From Guadua angustifolia (lineage: Eukaryota > Streptophyta > Magnoliopsida > Poales > Poaceae), in NCBI GenBank assembly GCA_036346375.1, contig CM070508.1:12022852-12086851 (forward strand): a stretch of DNA of 64,000 nucleotides, in the 5' to 3' direction. The position numbers were made by a program, and so were the translations under genes. Under the pieces are notes generated by a model. The model did no database searches, had not been told where the DNA came from, and saw only the letters and a program-made list of their open reading frames with translations. Shown piece by piece: positions 23,851 to 34,939 of the stretch (the first letter of the stretch is position 1; every line of letters begins with the position of its first letter).

Positions 23851-23884
<34 letters not shown>

Positions 23885-23885
23885 T
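23851..23885. repeat. (ATT)n microsatellite
   Basis: About 11 uninterrupted TAT/ATT triplets. GGCGAGGGACCAGA follows it, and GGCGAGAGACCAGA lies at about 22515, so similar sequences bracket the satellite-like block. Confidence 0.9.
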
Positions 23886-24768
23886 TGGCGAGGGACCAGA
23901 TCCTAAAATTGCAGCTACTCTCTAAGACTACTAGGGCCTAGTTCGTTTCAGTTTCTGGATTATGGATTATAGGAAAAACTGTTTCTGATTGTGAGAGAAT
24001 CGGATTAGACCGCTACAACTTCTAGGTTTCGGACCGGGCCGGCGAGAATCAGATTTTAGTCAGATTTTGATTCTATGTAAAAGATAGCTTCTGATTGTAG
24101 AAGAAACTATCCAAAATTTATCCCGTTGGACAAACAATCCGTTTATTTTAAATAGAAGATGCAGATTTTCCGCTACAATTTTCCAGAATTTGATCATGTA
24201 ATACGTGGCTTGTGAACGTTAGCCAAATATCCCACCTTAGAAAAACAAGCAGCCCTTTGACAAAATGATTCATAACTGCCTTACCTGCCTAAAATTAATC
24301 TATTCAATCGAGCAGTTGGCTGCTTATTTCGTAGTGACACAACTAGACGGTTGTTTCGGCTTTGGAAAGCTTGATGCTTACATTGTCTGAAGAAACATGA
24401 TTTAACGTGGCGAGATGCCGGGAAGATATGAAAGCTATTTCTGTCATGGAATCAAGATATTGTTGGAACAGCTTTTTGCCTTGGTGTGACTGGCTGAAGT
24501 TGTAACATTCCCTTGTATAAAGTTCATGTCTTGCAAACAATTTTCTGTCATGGAATCAAAATATTGCTTTCTTGAACACGGCACTACCGAAACCTGACAC
24601 TGGTAGCCTGTAAACACCAGAATGGCATCAAGAAAATTTTCACACACAAAAAATCTGAAAATAATAATTCCGTTCAACATTAACATATTGACCGAACTTT
24701 CTGCAGGCACAAATCTATTCCTGAGAGCCCCAATGCAGCTAATCTTTAACTCCCTCCCTTTTTGACCA
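23886..24768. other. intergenic, no gene seen
   Basis: AT-rich non-coding DNA. TTCTGTCATGGAATCAA occurs twice (about 24438 and 24542), marking a local duplication of about 104 bp. No recognisable ORF. Confidence 0.45.
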
Positions 24769-24776
24769 TCTAAAAC

Positions 24777-25439
24777 TAGGGATAGCAATGGCCCTTGATT
24801 CCCGTTTCCCCACGAGAATTCCCTATTAGGGGACGGGGACGAGGGATTTATCGAGGAAAATATTGTCCCCGTCGAAGATCATAGGAACGGGGACGTTCCA
24901 TCATTCCCTATCCCCATGTTATCAATAATAAGTGGGATTAAATGATCATTCTTAAAAGAAAAAATAATATATGTGAGGTCATTATTAATAAACATACTAA
25001 GGGTCTGTTTGGTAGAGTTTCAGATCCCAGTTTCTCCTGAGATCTGAAACTTTTAGGCTAAAATAAAGTGAATTAAGTTTCTATTTTTGGTCTAAAATGT
25101 AAACAAAATGATTCATCTAAGCACTCTTATATTCACAGCTCCAGCTCCACGGATCTAATGGAGTTAGGAATACCTAGCTGGAGCTGGAGCCCTACTAAAA
25201 CACACCATAAATATGAATTACTCTAGTGATTCACTCACACTTCAATCACACATACACCATTACTCTAGTGATTAATTCATGTAACATGTGATCTTTTATA
25301 TAGCATTTTCGAGGATTAGTCCCCATCGGGGCCCCGCAAACCCGTCGGGGATCGAAAACGGGGATAGAGAAATTTTGCTTATCGAAAATTAGAGATGAGA
25401 GGACGCTCCCAGCGAAGATTTTTTCCGTTGCCATCCCTA
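24777..25439. mobile_element. hAT-type MITE with nested Tourist-like MITE
   Basis: Ends TAGGGATAGCAATGG and CCGTTGCCATCCCTA form 15-bp inverted repeats with one mismatch. An 8-bp target duplication flanks them, TCTAAAAC at 24769 and TCTATAAC at 25440 (one mismatch). The length of duplication and the terminus fit hAT. Inside, GGGGACGGGGACG and TCGGGGATCGAAAACGGGGA blocks are repeated in mirror order. The interior is split by another element at 25001-25207. Confidence 0.7.
25001..25207. mobile_element. PIF/Harbinger (Tourist)-like MITE nested in the hAT MITE
   Basis: It starts GGGTCTGTTTGGTAGAG and ends CTACTAAAACACACCA, flanked by TAA on both sides (24998-25000 and 25208-25210). It shares the internal GATCTGAAAC, AAAATAAAGTGAATTAAGTT and TGGAGCTGGAG blocks with the element at 58076-58644, in the opposite orientation. 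Confidence 0.7.
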
Positions 25440-25849
25440 TCTATAACCGCTCAAATGCGTCAAATGAGTATGATCAAGAATAAAGCAGCAGTTGGCCTAG
25501 AAATGTAGCTCGACAAGGAGACGGAAAAGAGGCATGCAAGACACCCAATGAACAAGACCTCAGCTGCAGTGCTATCTCCTTTTCTCAAGTCCAACACATA
25601 TATTTTGTGGCTTTCAAATCTTCCGTGAAGTAAAGGACGAATAAAAACTACCCTTCAAACTGTTTGCAACTGGCGAAAGTGCAGAACCACAGGCGGTCAG
25701 GATATCAGAAGATCGGTCAAACGGAGAATAAGAACCCAAGTGTTGCAACTCAATGATGAGAAGAGCAATCAGTAAGCTTTTTAGTTTTTACACTCGCTCC
25801 AATGTTCCAAGAATGAGAGCAACTAGGAAAGTTTTCGCGTTGTGACACG

Positions 25850-26490
25850 TTACGTGCCCTGTTTTTTGTGAAAACAATTTTGTTTTTTTTGTCGATGTTT
25901 TTTTAAAAAAATCATTGAGGAAACGCGCGAAACAGTTGAAAGAATACAAATGCATCTGCGATTGCGCTAAATCGAAAAGTCCTTTTAGTGTAAAATAGCC
26001 GGAATGATCCAAACGCCACTACGTTTTTTTCGGTATTTATTTAGGGTCCTCTCATGAAAAATTCGTGATTTTTCTGAACCAGAAGGTCCTTTTCGCAAAA
26101 AACCGTAGGAAGGACCTACACGTAATTACGCTTTTATGAGGGACCTACACGTGAAAAGGAAAAAATAAGCCGAGCCGGCTGGCCGCGCATTATTTTTTTC
26201 CCCGGAAACAATTTCGTTTTCTTCATTTTTTTTAAATCGTGGAGGAAACATGAGAAACGGCTGAAAGGACATAAGCACATCTGCGTTTGCGCTAAATCGA
26301 AAGGTCCTTTTCATGAAAAATAGCCAGAACGATTCAGACGTTATTACGTTTTTTTCCGGTATCTATTTAGGATCCTCTCACGAAAGATCCGCGATTTTTC
26401 TGAACCAAAAGGTCCTCTTCGTAAAAAACACAGAAAGGACTTATACTTAATTACGATTTTTGAGAGGGATCTAAACAGCATTTTTTTGAG
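25850..26490. repeat. tandem duplication, unit about 325 bp
   Basis: Two diverged copies share CGAAACAGTTGAAAG / GAAACGGCTGAAAG, GCGCTAAATCGAAA, AATAGCC, TACGTTTTTTTC, GATTTTTCTGAACCA and AAGGTCC blocks in order. Identical blocks are offset by about 325 bp. Non-coding. Confidence 0.75.
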
Positions 26491-27490
26491 CCGAGCCGGC
26501 CCAAACAAATGAGAGCGCCGGAAGTTTTGCCATATTAGTAATAAGGTTATTATATGCCCCTTGCAGCTAGCAGACGGCTACCTCCTACAGTCCTACGGCA
26601 TTACGTATTGTCACTAGCCGTATTATTCCTTGGCTTTGCAAAACCTATCAAAAAATGCATCTTATGTTACTTAAACCTCTTGAAGCGCTTAAATGCGTAA
26701 ATGGCGATTGCCGACAGGAGTAAGGGATCATTAAATCTGTTTAGTCAAAAATTCCTCAATACTTAAGTCTGGCAGAAAGAAGAAAGGCAAGCAAATTCAG
26801 TTGTTGCAGAATTCCAATCTATCTGGTAGGAATAAGCAAAATAGATTAACAGTATGACTATATAGAAGTGCACTACAGTACTTCTGTTATTTTAGGGCAA
26901 CCAGGAGAGTCAGTGCCTCAGTGGTGAGAAAAATAAAACAGTGCGCATCTCTCTGCCTCTCTGCAATTTCTACCTTTTTAGCCAAAAGGCTATGAATGCG
27001 TTGCATCATAGAGGGAGAGTGAAGGCTCCCCTAGAGGAGGGGAGTGTGGCTGTTGGATTCTTTGTCGGCCGCTAATGCCAAGTACCAAGCACATATATCT
27101 TTGTTAATTTCACTGTGATTACTACTCTAACTAGTAGTACTATTTAGAACAAATTTTTATGCAGGCCAAGTTTGCATGTATGTAATTTTGATGAATGAAT
27201 GCAGTAGAAAATTGTTGGCTCCTGTGCTAGTTAATTTAGCTTCCAAGATAGATTCATATATGATGTGGATGTTGAAATTAGTTTAGAATTAATTCAATAG
27301 AAGTAGTCAAAGGGATGCTGAGTTGAGGATATGGGACTTTAGTACTATATTGCTTAGCTAGGTGGAGTGGAACTAACTTATAAGGGGAGCTTCTTTATGG
27401 ACTCTAGTATAAGTTGGTGGCAAGACTTGAGATATACATGGTTAGCTATTACATGAACCCGCATCTTCGCTGGAATTATTTTTTATGCAG
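26491..27490. other. intergenic, no gene seen
   Basis: AT-rich DNA with no recognisable ORF, repeat terminus or RNA gene. Confidence 0.45.
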
Positions 27491-27585
27491 GTTCCAGAAT
27501 TACCACTATATCCTGCATTTTCTCCGAATACGTCAGATTTTGTGAGGAATCTCATCAAGAATAGTCAATGGGTAGCTTCTACATC
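27491..27585 (+). pseudogene. exon-like fragment of unknown gene, cut by an LTR-like repeat
   Basis: After an acceptor-like TTTTATGCAG there are 32 open codons (VPELPLYPAFSPNTSDFVRN onward, ending QWVAST) with normal residue content. They run straight into the TG start of an LTR-like repeat at 27586. The GTAAGT at the border is more likely part of that repeat than a donor. The protein is not recognised. Confidence 0.3.
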
Positions 27586-29012
27586 TGTAAGTCCAAGCTC
27601 CATTAATTTGCTTTTGGTGATTAATGACAAATCTAAATGTGAAACTAATACTTTTGTTGACTATGCTATTGTTTAGCCTCATTTGGATGAAAAGATAAAA
27701 ATCTTTGGAGGTATGCATATAATGTCATATTCTTATATCTTGTTGCCTTCATTCAATAAAAAATATAGGTTTAACTCCCCAAAAGTTTCAACTTGAATAT
27801 GTGTATATGCTTTTCATACACATTCTTGTATGCACATATTTAGGGGAGAGTTCACTCTATGTTTTGAGATTTCACTAATATTGATCTATGTTCTTATTTC
27901 ACATATTGAGAATCTTTACTTAGAAATCCATCCCTTCCGTCTATGATTCTTATGTAGTTGACATATACTCGAAATTGATTTAAATTCTATTATTTGCAAT
28001 CGGGTTGTCATCAATCACCAAAATGACGGAGATCAAAGGATTTAGACCCTCCATAATGCGTTAGTGGTGAGTTTCAAGGATTAATGACAACTGGGTTTAT
28101 GGGACTAATATTTTTCATGAGTTGGTTAATTGGTTAGGTCCCATGATAATGAAGACTTTAGATGGTGTCATATGTTTATGGCCATCAACTGAAGGTTCGG
28201 GATGATGGATGGCTTCATATATTGATGGTCATCAAGCCAAGATCCCTACATCAAAGGTGTGCATCATGTGTTGATGAATAAGACAAGGACTCAGGCTTAG
28301 AGAGAAGATGATCTTCATCAAGTGAAAGCTCCAAGTGTATGTTTAAGATAAAGGTATAATTAGCATAAGCTAATGATGTGCTTCTAGTCTTTTGCCGGTC
28401 TTAGTATTTGGTTGGAAGACCAAATTGGTAGTATAGGTTTCTATACTATTAAGAGTGATATTGCCTAGTAGATTCAGTTTCTATCATATGTTGATGGCTC
28501 AAACCCACTTGTTCTATCTCTCCTAAACATGATGCTATTGTTTGCAAATAGTTGTGGCTCATGTATCTATCCTTGTAGCATTTATCTATAGTTTGCAAAT
28601 GGTCGAAGCCCTCGCATCTAGCTCTTCGTGGCATGATGTTATTGTTTGCGAATGTGTTTTGCAAATAGTTGGCGATCATGCATCTAATCCTTGTAGTGTG
28701 TGACTATAGTTTGCAAATGTGTTTTGCAAATAGTTGAAGTTTCATGCACCTACTCTTTGTGGCATGATGCTATTGTTTACGAATGTGTTTTGCAAATAGT
28801 TGAGGCTCATGCATCTAATTCTTGTAGTATGTGACTATAACTTGCAAATGTGTTTTGCAAATAGTTGAAGTCAACGCATTTTTGCTTGGGAATCAATTCT
28901 TAATTCAATTCCCTTCATTTGAATGAAAACTGCATTGACGATATGTCATGTGTTTGGTGAGGACATATCCTAGAGGAACCGAGAGCACCAAGGACTTGTC
29001 CGCCCTAGAAGG
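27586..29012 (+). mobile_element. LTR-like repeat, copy 1, 5' part only
   Basis: It starts TGTAAGTCCAAGCTCCATTA and follows the same order of blocks as copy 2 (TTTTGGTGATTAATGACAAA, GCACATATTTAGG, GTTGATGAA, then TAGTCTTTT and ACTATTAAGAG). It breaks off where copy 2 begins. Non-coding. Confidence 0.55.
28530..28870 (+). repeat. local repeats with TTTGCAAATGTGTTTTGCAA core
   Basis: Four to five diverged units of about 60-70 bp each contain TTTGCAAATGTG or TTTGCGAATGTG, TTTTGCAAATAGTTG, CATGCATCTA and TTGTAG. Related motifs recur in copy 2 of the LTR-like repeat near 30660-30920. Confidence 0.65.
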
Positions 29013-32000
29013 TGAAAGTTCAAGCTCCAGTAATTTATTTTTGGTGTTAACGACAAATCTAATATTGAGACTAATTCTTTTGATAATTATAATATTGATT
29101 AGTTTCAATTGTTAATTAATGAAAAATCTTTTTATGAGACTAACTATTTTGTTGAGTTCAACTCTTATTAGCCTCTTTGGATGAAAAAGGTGAAAATATC
29201 AAAGTCTCATCTCATTGAAACATAGAAAACCCAAGGTATGCACTCGTATTCATTTTATGATATCTTAATGCATACTTTGGATTCAAGTTAAAAGATGAAC
29301 TCTACCATTATTTAGACCTCAAGATATGTATAATATTTTCAATTTTATATATACATGAATGCACACATTTAGGAGGTGTTCATACTTTACCTTGATGTTT
29401 CAATAGTATTGATCTAATTCATCTTTTTATATCAAGAATCACTAGTTTGAAACAATCCCTTGAGTATATTTAACTTATGTAGTTGTAGTATACTCATGGC
29501 AATATAGGATAACTTCCAAAGCAATCAAAGATTGAATATGTGCATATTGATTCAAGTTCAATTATTTGTACGCACATATTTAATGGAGTTTATTCTATAA
29601 TTAATGGTCTTAAAAGTATTGATCCCTTTCCACCACTCTATATAAATTGGTCATTATTTTTAGATTCCATCGAATTGAGTATATGAAACTTGTATAGTTA
29701 ATATATATACTCATGATAATTTAAATTCAATTTAAATTGTGTTTGGTTGCTATTCAATCAACAAAGAACTAATCATGTGTTGATGGTTCACTTCGTTGAT
29801 ATTAAGGTCATCAAAAGTTATTGAGTATATGAAGTATTAGTTGCATTAGTATACTCAAGACACAATTAATCTTTCAATCAATTTATCTTTGAGTTGTGGT
29901 CAATCATCAAAGGATAAGATCAAAAGTTCTAGGGAGCATCAATTATGTGTTAATGGAGTGCAATTGATGATTGAGATAGCTATGTTTGTTGGACTAACAA
30001 TGTTCCATGAGTTATGAAGTAGGTTGAGTCCAAGAAAATGAAGAACCAGGAAGAAGAAGTCATCATGTGTTGATAAGCTTCAAGGATGAATTCCGAATTG
30101 AAGTGAAGCTAAAGAAGGTTCATCATGTGTTGATGAACAAGATGAAAGGAACCAACTTGGAGAGGAGAAGATGATGAAAATCATAAAAGCTTCAAGTGGA
30201 TGTGTTAGAGGCAAAGGTATATCTAGCTAAGGTTAAGGATGTATTCCTAGTCTTTTATCGGTTTCGGTGTTTGAATGGGAGACCGAGTTGCTAGTATAGA
30301 CTATCGTACTATTAAGAGGGGTCGAGTCTTATAGCTTGAGCTTCATCAGGTGTTGATGAACTCAATTCGGTTCACTCTAGCTCACCCTCTTATTTGGTTT
30401 TTTGCATGAGCTAAGTATTTGCATGTATTGTAAATAAGAGAGCTCATACTTATTTCTTATTGAATCTTAATCAATTTGGTTTTTGCATGGAGCTATAGAT
30501 TTGCATGTGTTGGAAAAGAGAGATAGCTCATATAATTTGATTTATATGGTTTTTGCATGGAGCTAAGTTTTGCATGTGTTGCAAAAGGTGAGAGCTCATA
30601 TATTGGGTTTTAAGTTGTGACTTAATTATGTGTTGATCATCACAAAGGCTAAGATAGGTTTATACTTTATGTTTGCAAAATAAGTTTTTGCAAAATATGG
30701 TTTAATTGAATCTTATTTTGGAGTATGTGAATTGGGTTTGTAAATGTGTTTGCAAATTGGTTTGATTATGTGTTGATCATCACATGGCTCAAAGATATGA
30801 TCTTGATTGCTCTTGTTTACAAGATTTATATTTGTAAATGTGTTTTGCAAAATATTGGTATTCATGTATTTGATATTGAAGCATGTGATTAGATTTTGCA
30901 AATATGTTTTGCAAAATTGCTTTTATCATGAGTTGATCATCACATAGCTCAATATTTGATCTTATTAACTCTTGCTAGCTTATAGTCATGCCCTTGATCA
31001 AGTCTATGTGAGGAATTTCGAAACATCATATTTTAGACTTGAATGACTACATTAGAGTTTTATTTTAGTGATATTTAAAAATATGTATGGGTGCTTAAAT
31101 CTTGAAAATGAGTGGAGATTGTAACCCTCTTGATAAGCTTTGCATAGAGTCCAAGATCACCCAAATCGGAGTTCGGAGTAAAAAGTTGTGAGCGTTTTAG
31201 TGGCTGGTCCAGTGGTATGACTGGACCACCTGCAGTCATACTGGTTTCCGGTATGACCAGACCCTCTCCGATCATACTGGCCTTCGGTATGACCGAAGCT
31301 CTTCCAGTGTGTCCGAAAAATTAAAAATTGGCCCGGTATGACCGGACCCTCTTCGATATGATTGGATTTTCTAAGTAGCGGCTAGTTTTTTAGCCGTTGG
31401 CCTCTGAGGAGCGGTCATACCGGCCCTAGTGCAGTATGACCGGGTCTCCTGGGCATTTTTGCCTATTTTGCCCCCCAACGGCTAGTTTTTCCTGTGGAGG
31501 CTATAAAAGGAGCATTGGGGGCTGGCATTTGGTTATTATTGTGGTTTTAGAGAGTTTATTGCTTCTTGTGGTTGAGTTATGCATATGTTGCACTTTATAA
31601 TTTGGTTTTTGATTTAAGAGTGTGCTCTAATTGCATGTGTTGCAATTAGGAGAGGATTGAGAGGCTCTTGTGCATTTGAAGGAAGTCTTGTGCATGTGTT
31701 GCACTCGGTGATCACCATTGTACATGTGTTGTACTTGGTGGAGCTCAAGCTAGAAGGCTTGACTTGTTACTCTTGGTGTTTGCCGACACCTAGACAGTGT
31801 GTGGAGGCGTCATGCGTGGTGACCTTCTCAAAGAGATTGTGAAAAGGCCCAGCAAAGTTGTGAAGGTCGGAACTCACCTACCTGAAGAGAGAAAGAGCTA
31901 CCACTAGTGGAATCGAGGCGGGTGCTCAATTCATGGAGCCAGTCCAAAGTGGTTTGGGCTAACCTCAACGTGGATTAGGGGAGACTGGCAAGTCTCCGAA

Positions 32001-32317
32001 CACCATGGTAAAATATCCGTGTGTCTCTTTGTGGTTGCTTGCGATTCTTATTTATATTGTTGTAATTTACATTCCTAGAATTAAATTACTTGATTGTCTT
32101 TAAGATTGCATATTCTCGTTAGAGACATAATTAGCTAGTGCACTTAGAGAGCCTAGTTGACTTAGGCTTAATTGTGAAAACCTTAGTTTATCGCTTCCGC
32201 ATTGATTTTTGTTTAGGTTTTGATATAGGGATAAGTAGGCGAGATTTTAACTAATTGTAGAAGAAAATTATAAAACCGTTTATTCACCTCCCTCCAGTCA
32301 GCATCCTCGATCTTACA
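29013..32317 (+). mobile_element. long LTR-like repeat (about 3.3 kb), copy 2
   Basis: It runs from TGAAAGTTCAAGCTCCAG to CCTCGATCTTACA. Toward its end it has GGTATGACCGG-type repeats, CAACGGCTAGTTTTT and TATAAAAGG (31501-31511), a U3/TATA arrangement, and it closes with TTCACCTCC, the pattern seen at the 3' end of large Copia LTRs of grasses. No internal protein domain lies between it and neighbouring copies, so it is best read as a solo or nested LTR. TG start and CA end are present; no target duplication was found. Confidence 0.5.
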
Positions 32318-34939
32318 AAAGAACATGTTAGCCCCAGTCCATTTGTAGCCCAACGGTCGCTAGACTGCATTTAATCCACTAGCCATTAAACTCAGGGAGG
32401 ACATGTTCGGTCCTATGTATTTTTGCATATTTCAGTTCCAATAGCTAGTTTTTGTTGTGTGGGTATAAGTTCAAGCACCATTAAATTTGCTTTGGTGGTT
32501 AATGAAAAATTTAAATGTGAGACTAACTCCTTTGTTGATTGTGATATTGATTAGTCTCATTTAGATGGAAAGATGAAAATATCAGAGGTACGCATTTGAT
32601 GTCATATTATTACATGTTGCATTCTTTGGATTCAAAATACATGGTGACACACATGTTTATATGAAGACTAGCAATAGTATCCTAGAATACTCCTTCGTTT
32701 GCTAAGTCGATGTGCCACATGTTCTTATGAGTCTCATTATCAGCTTAGTTTTTGTTCATGATGAACATTGATCTATGCTTACAAAGAGTGATTATCATTG
32801 AGGTTGAATAATTATTATTATATTTCCATAATATTAAATTAATTCATTGTGGTATGTTTTGTTTTATATTTTTACAATATGTTTCCCAAGAAAACAATTG
32901 TTTTAATGCTAAAAGCATATTTTTAATATAGAACATCGTATAATCCAATAGCGGAGGAGGAAATTTGTCTTGTAGGCAGTTGCACTGCCAATTCAATTCT
33001 GAGAGAATCTAAGTATTTCCAAACTTTAACTACACAAACTAAAAATATTATGACCATAGTTGGAAGCAATGCCCTCATTATTAGCATTGGAAGGACCATC
33101 ATAGTTCTCCATATGAGTATTCATATAATAATAGAGGATGCTCTTTTGTATCCTAAGTACAGTCGTACTCTATTAAGTTTCAAAGACATTTGGCTGAATG
33201 GTTTCCACATAGAGACAAAAAAATAAGAATGGTACGGAATACCTACTCATAACTAAGTTTAACGGGTACAATAAACGTGTTGTTGAAAAACTTTCTTTCT
33301 TCTTTCCATGATTATTCTATACATATATAAAACTGAAGTATATGTTACAATGAAAATAATACTTAAAAACCCAGAACTCTTATGAGACCATCTGGAGGTC
33401 AACTCATGGATGTGTGATAAGTATTTGATATTTGTTAGATTTGTGTCAATTTGTGTGAGTTCATTTTAGGCTTGAAAAACTAAATTTGTAATTTTGGACT
33501 GCTATAGGTCTAATCGGCCTTATGCTGGAGAACAGACTGGCCTAGTGAGCTTGAGCGATGCACTTAATTGAAAATTAATATTGGTGTTTATTACATGTTA
33601 CATATTATGTTGAGCAATGCTATGTGATGTTTTGCTTGTCTAAGATGGTTGCATGACTTCGGAGCTAGGTCATGGTGAGGCGGAGGAGATTGGGATTAGG
33701 CTAGAAGAGCTGAGGTAAAAATAGTCAAGTTGACGCTAGAAGATGATTAAGGCTAGGGAGTTACTACAAGCCAGGATGACAAGTGGATGGATGAGATGCT
33801 AACTTAAACTCTACTTAAGCGAAGAAGGATCATTGGATCATGGGTTCACGGTGGAATAGAGGTTAAGTTAGTGTTAAAGGGTTATTGGATTTTGAACTTA
33901 AGTGGTGCTTTGAGAAGCTTGCAAGTAACCCGTTATGTTGTTGGGTTACGGGTTGACCCATGTATGAATGAGGGAGTAAATCTCAACCCTTGATGAGGTT
34001 TATTGAGGGTTAAAAAGATTATCTAAGTATAGAGGTTGCTCCTAGTGTGCTAAATAGAGAGGGTGGAGGGATGCTTTTATGCCAAGTCTTAGAAAAGAAT
34101 TTTTTGGTTACCTCATGCTCCTTTGAGCTCTGTCCATCATGAAGTGTGGCTTTGTAATCATCCTTCTCTAAGTAATGCAAGATCCAAGTTCATCTATGTT
34201 CTAAAATCTATTTTATTTCTTACATTTTTTCTTGTTTCTTTCATAAAACTTGAGCTTTGCTTCCCTCCTACTTGTTGTATTTCTATTGGATTTAGGATAT
34301 GTAAGAAGTTAAGGAATTCATGTAGAACATGTCCCAATCCAGCAAGATCCATTATAACTCATTTTTGCTCAAGTTGTGCTTACAACATCATATTCTTAAG
34401 ATAAAATAATCGCTTTTGATATAGCTTGAGCTTTTTGCAAGAAAGTTTCAACCTTGGGCTTATCATTCCTTTTGGAATCATAGTCCTAATGTCATTTCTC
34501 ATGGTTCAAGTTCCATCAAGTTTGGATGGGTAAAACTTGAGTTATTGAGGTTTTTTCACGGTCAAGTTTATGCAATTCCTGTTTTTGTGTAGTGTGGATG
34601 TTGAGCTAATAGGTCACTCATTTGGGCTTTGTTTTGAAATTCCCATCAAAATCATTACCCTAAATACCTTATCTTGCTATATTTCAAGTTTCATCAATTT
34701 TGGATGAGTAGTTTTAGGGTTATTAATATTTCTTGACGATTTGATATTTATTTACATCCAAGTTGTTGAATTCTTGTTCTATTCATTCTATTTTTGGTGT
34801 TCTCGAACCTAGTATTTTCTCTATAGCACTAGTGTTTTAAGAAGCGATTATTGAGAGGGAAATTTTAATTGGCTCATATTCACCCCCTCTAGTCATTGGT
34901 TTTGGTCCTTCAACTCTTTAAGATCCTACATGATCGGCT
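32318..34939. other. repeat-derived DNA, no gene seen
   Basis: At about 32465-32640 a third 5' fragment of the LTR-like repeat appears (TTCAAGCACCATTAAATTTG). The rest is AT-rich, with short ORFs only, and probably includes upstream parts of the copia element. Confidence 0.45.

Noticed and set aside
23930..24240. A MITE starting GGGCCTAGTTCGTTTCAG
   Set aside because: Only one end resembles a known type; no matching inverted end or target duplication was found.
27586..27592. Splice donor GTAAGT after the exon-like fragment
   Set aside because: The same position starts the LTR-like repeat, whose other copies carry a similar sequence, so the donor match is probably chance.
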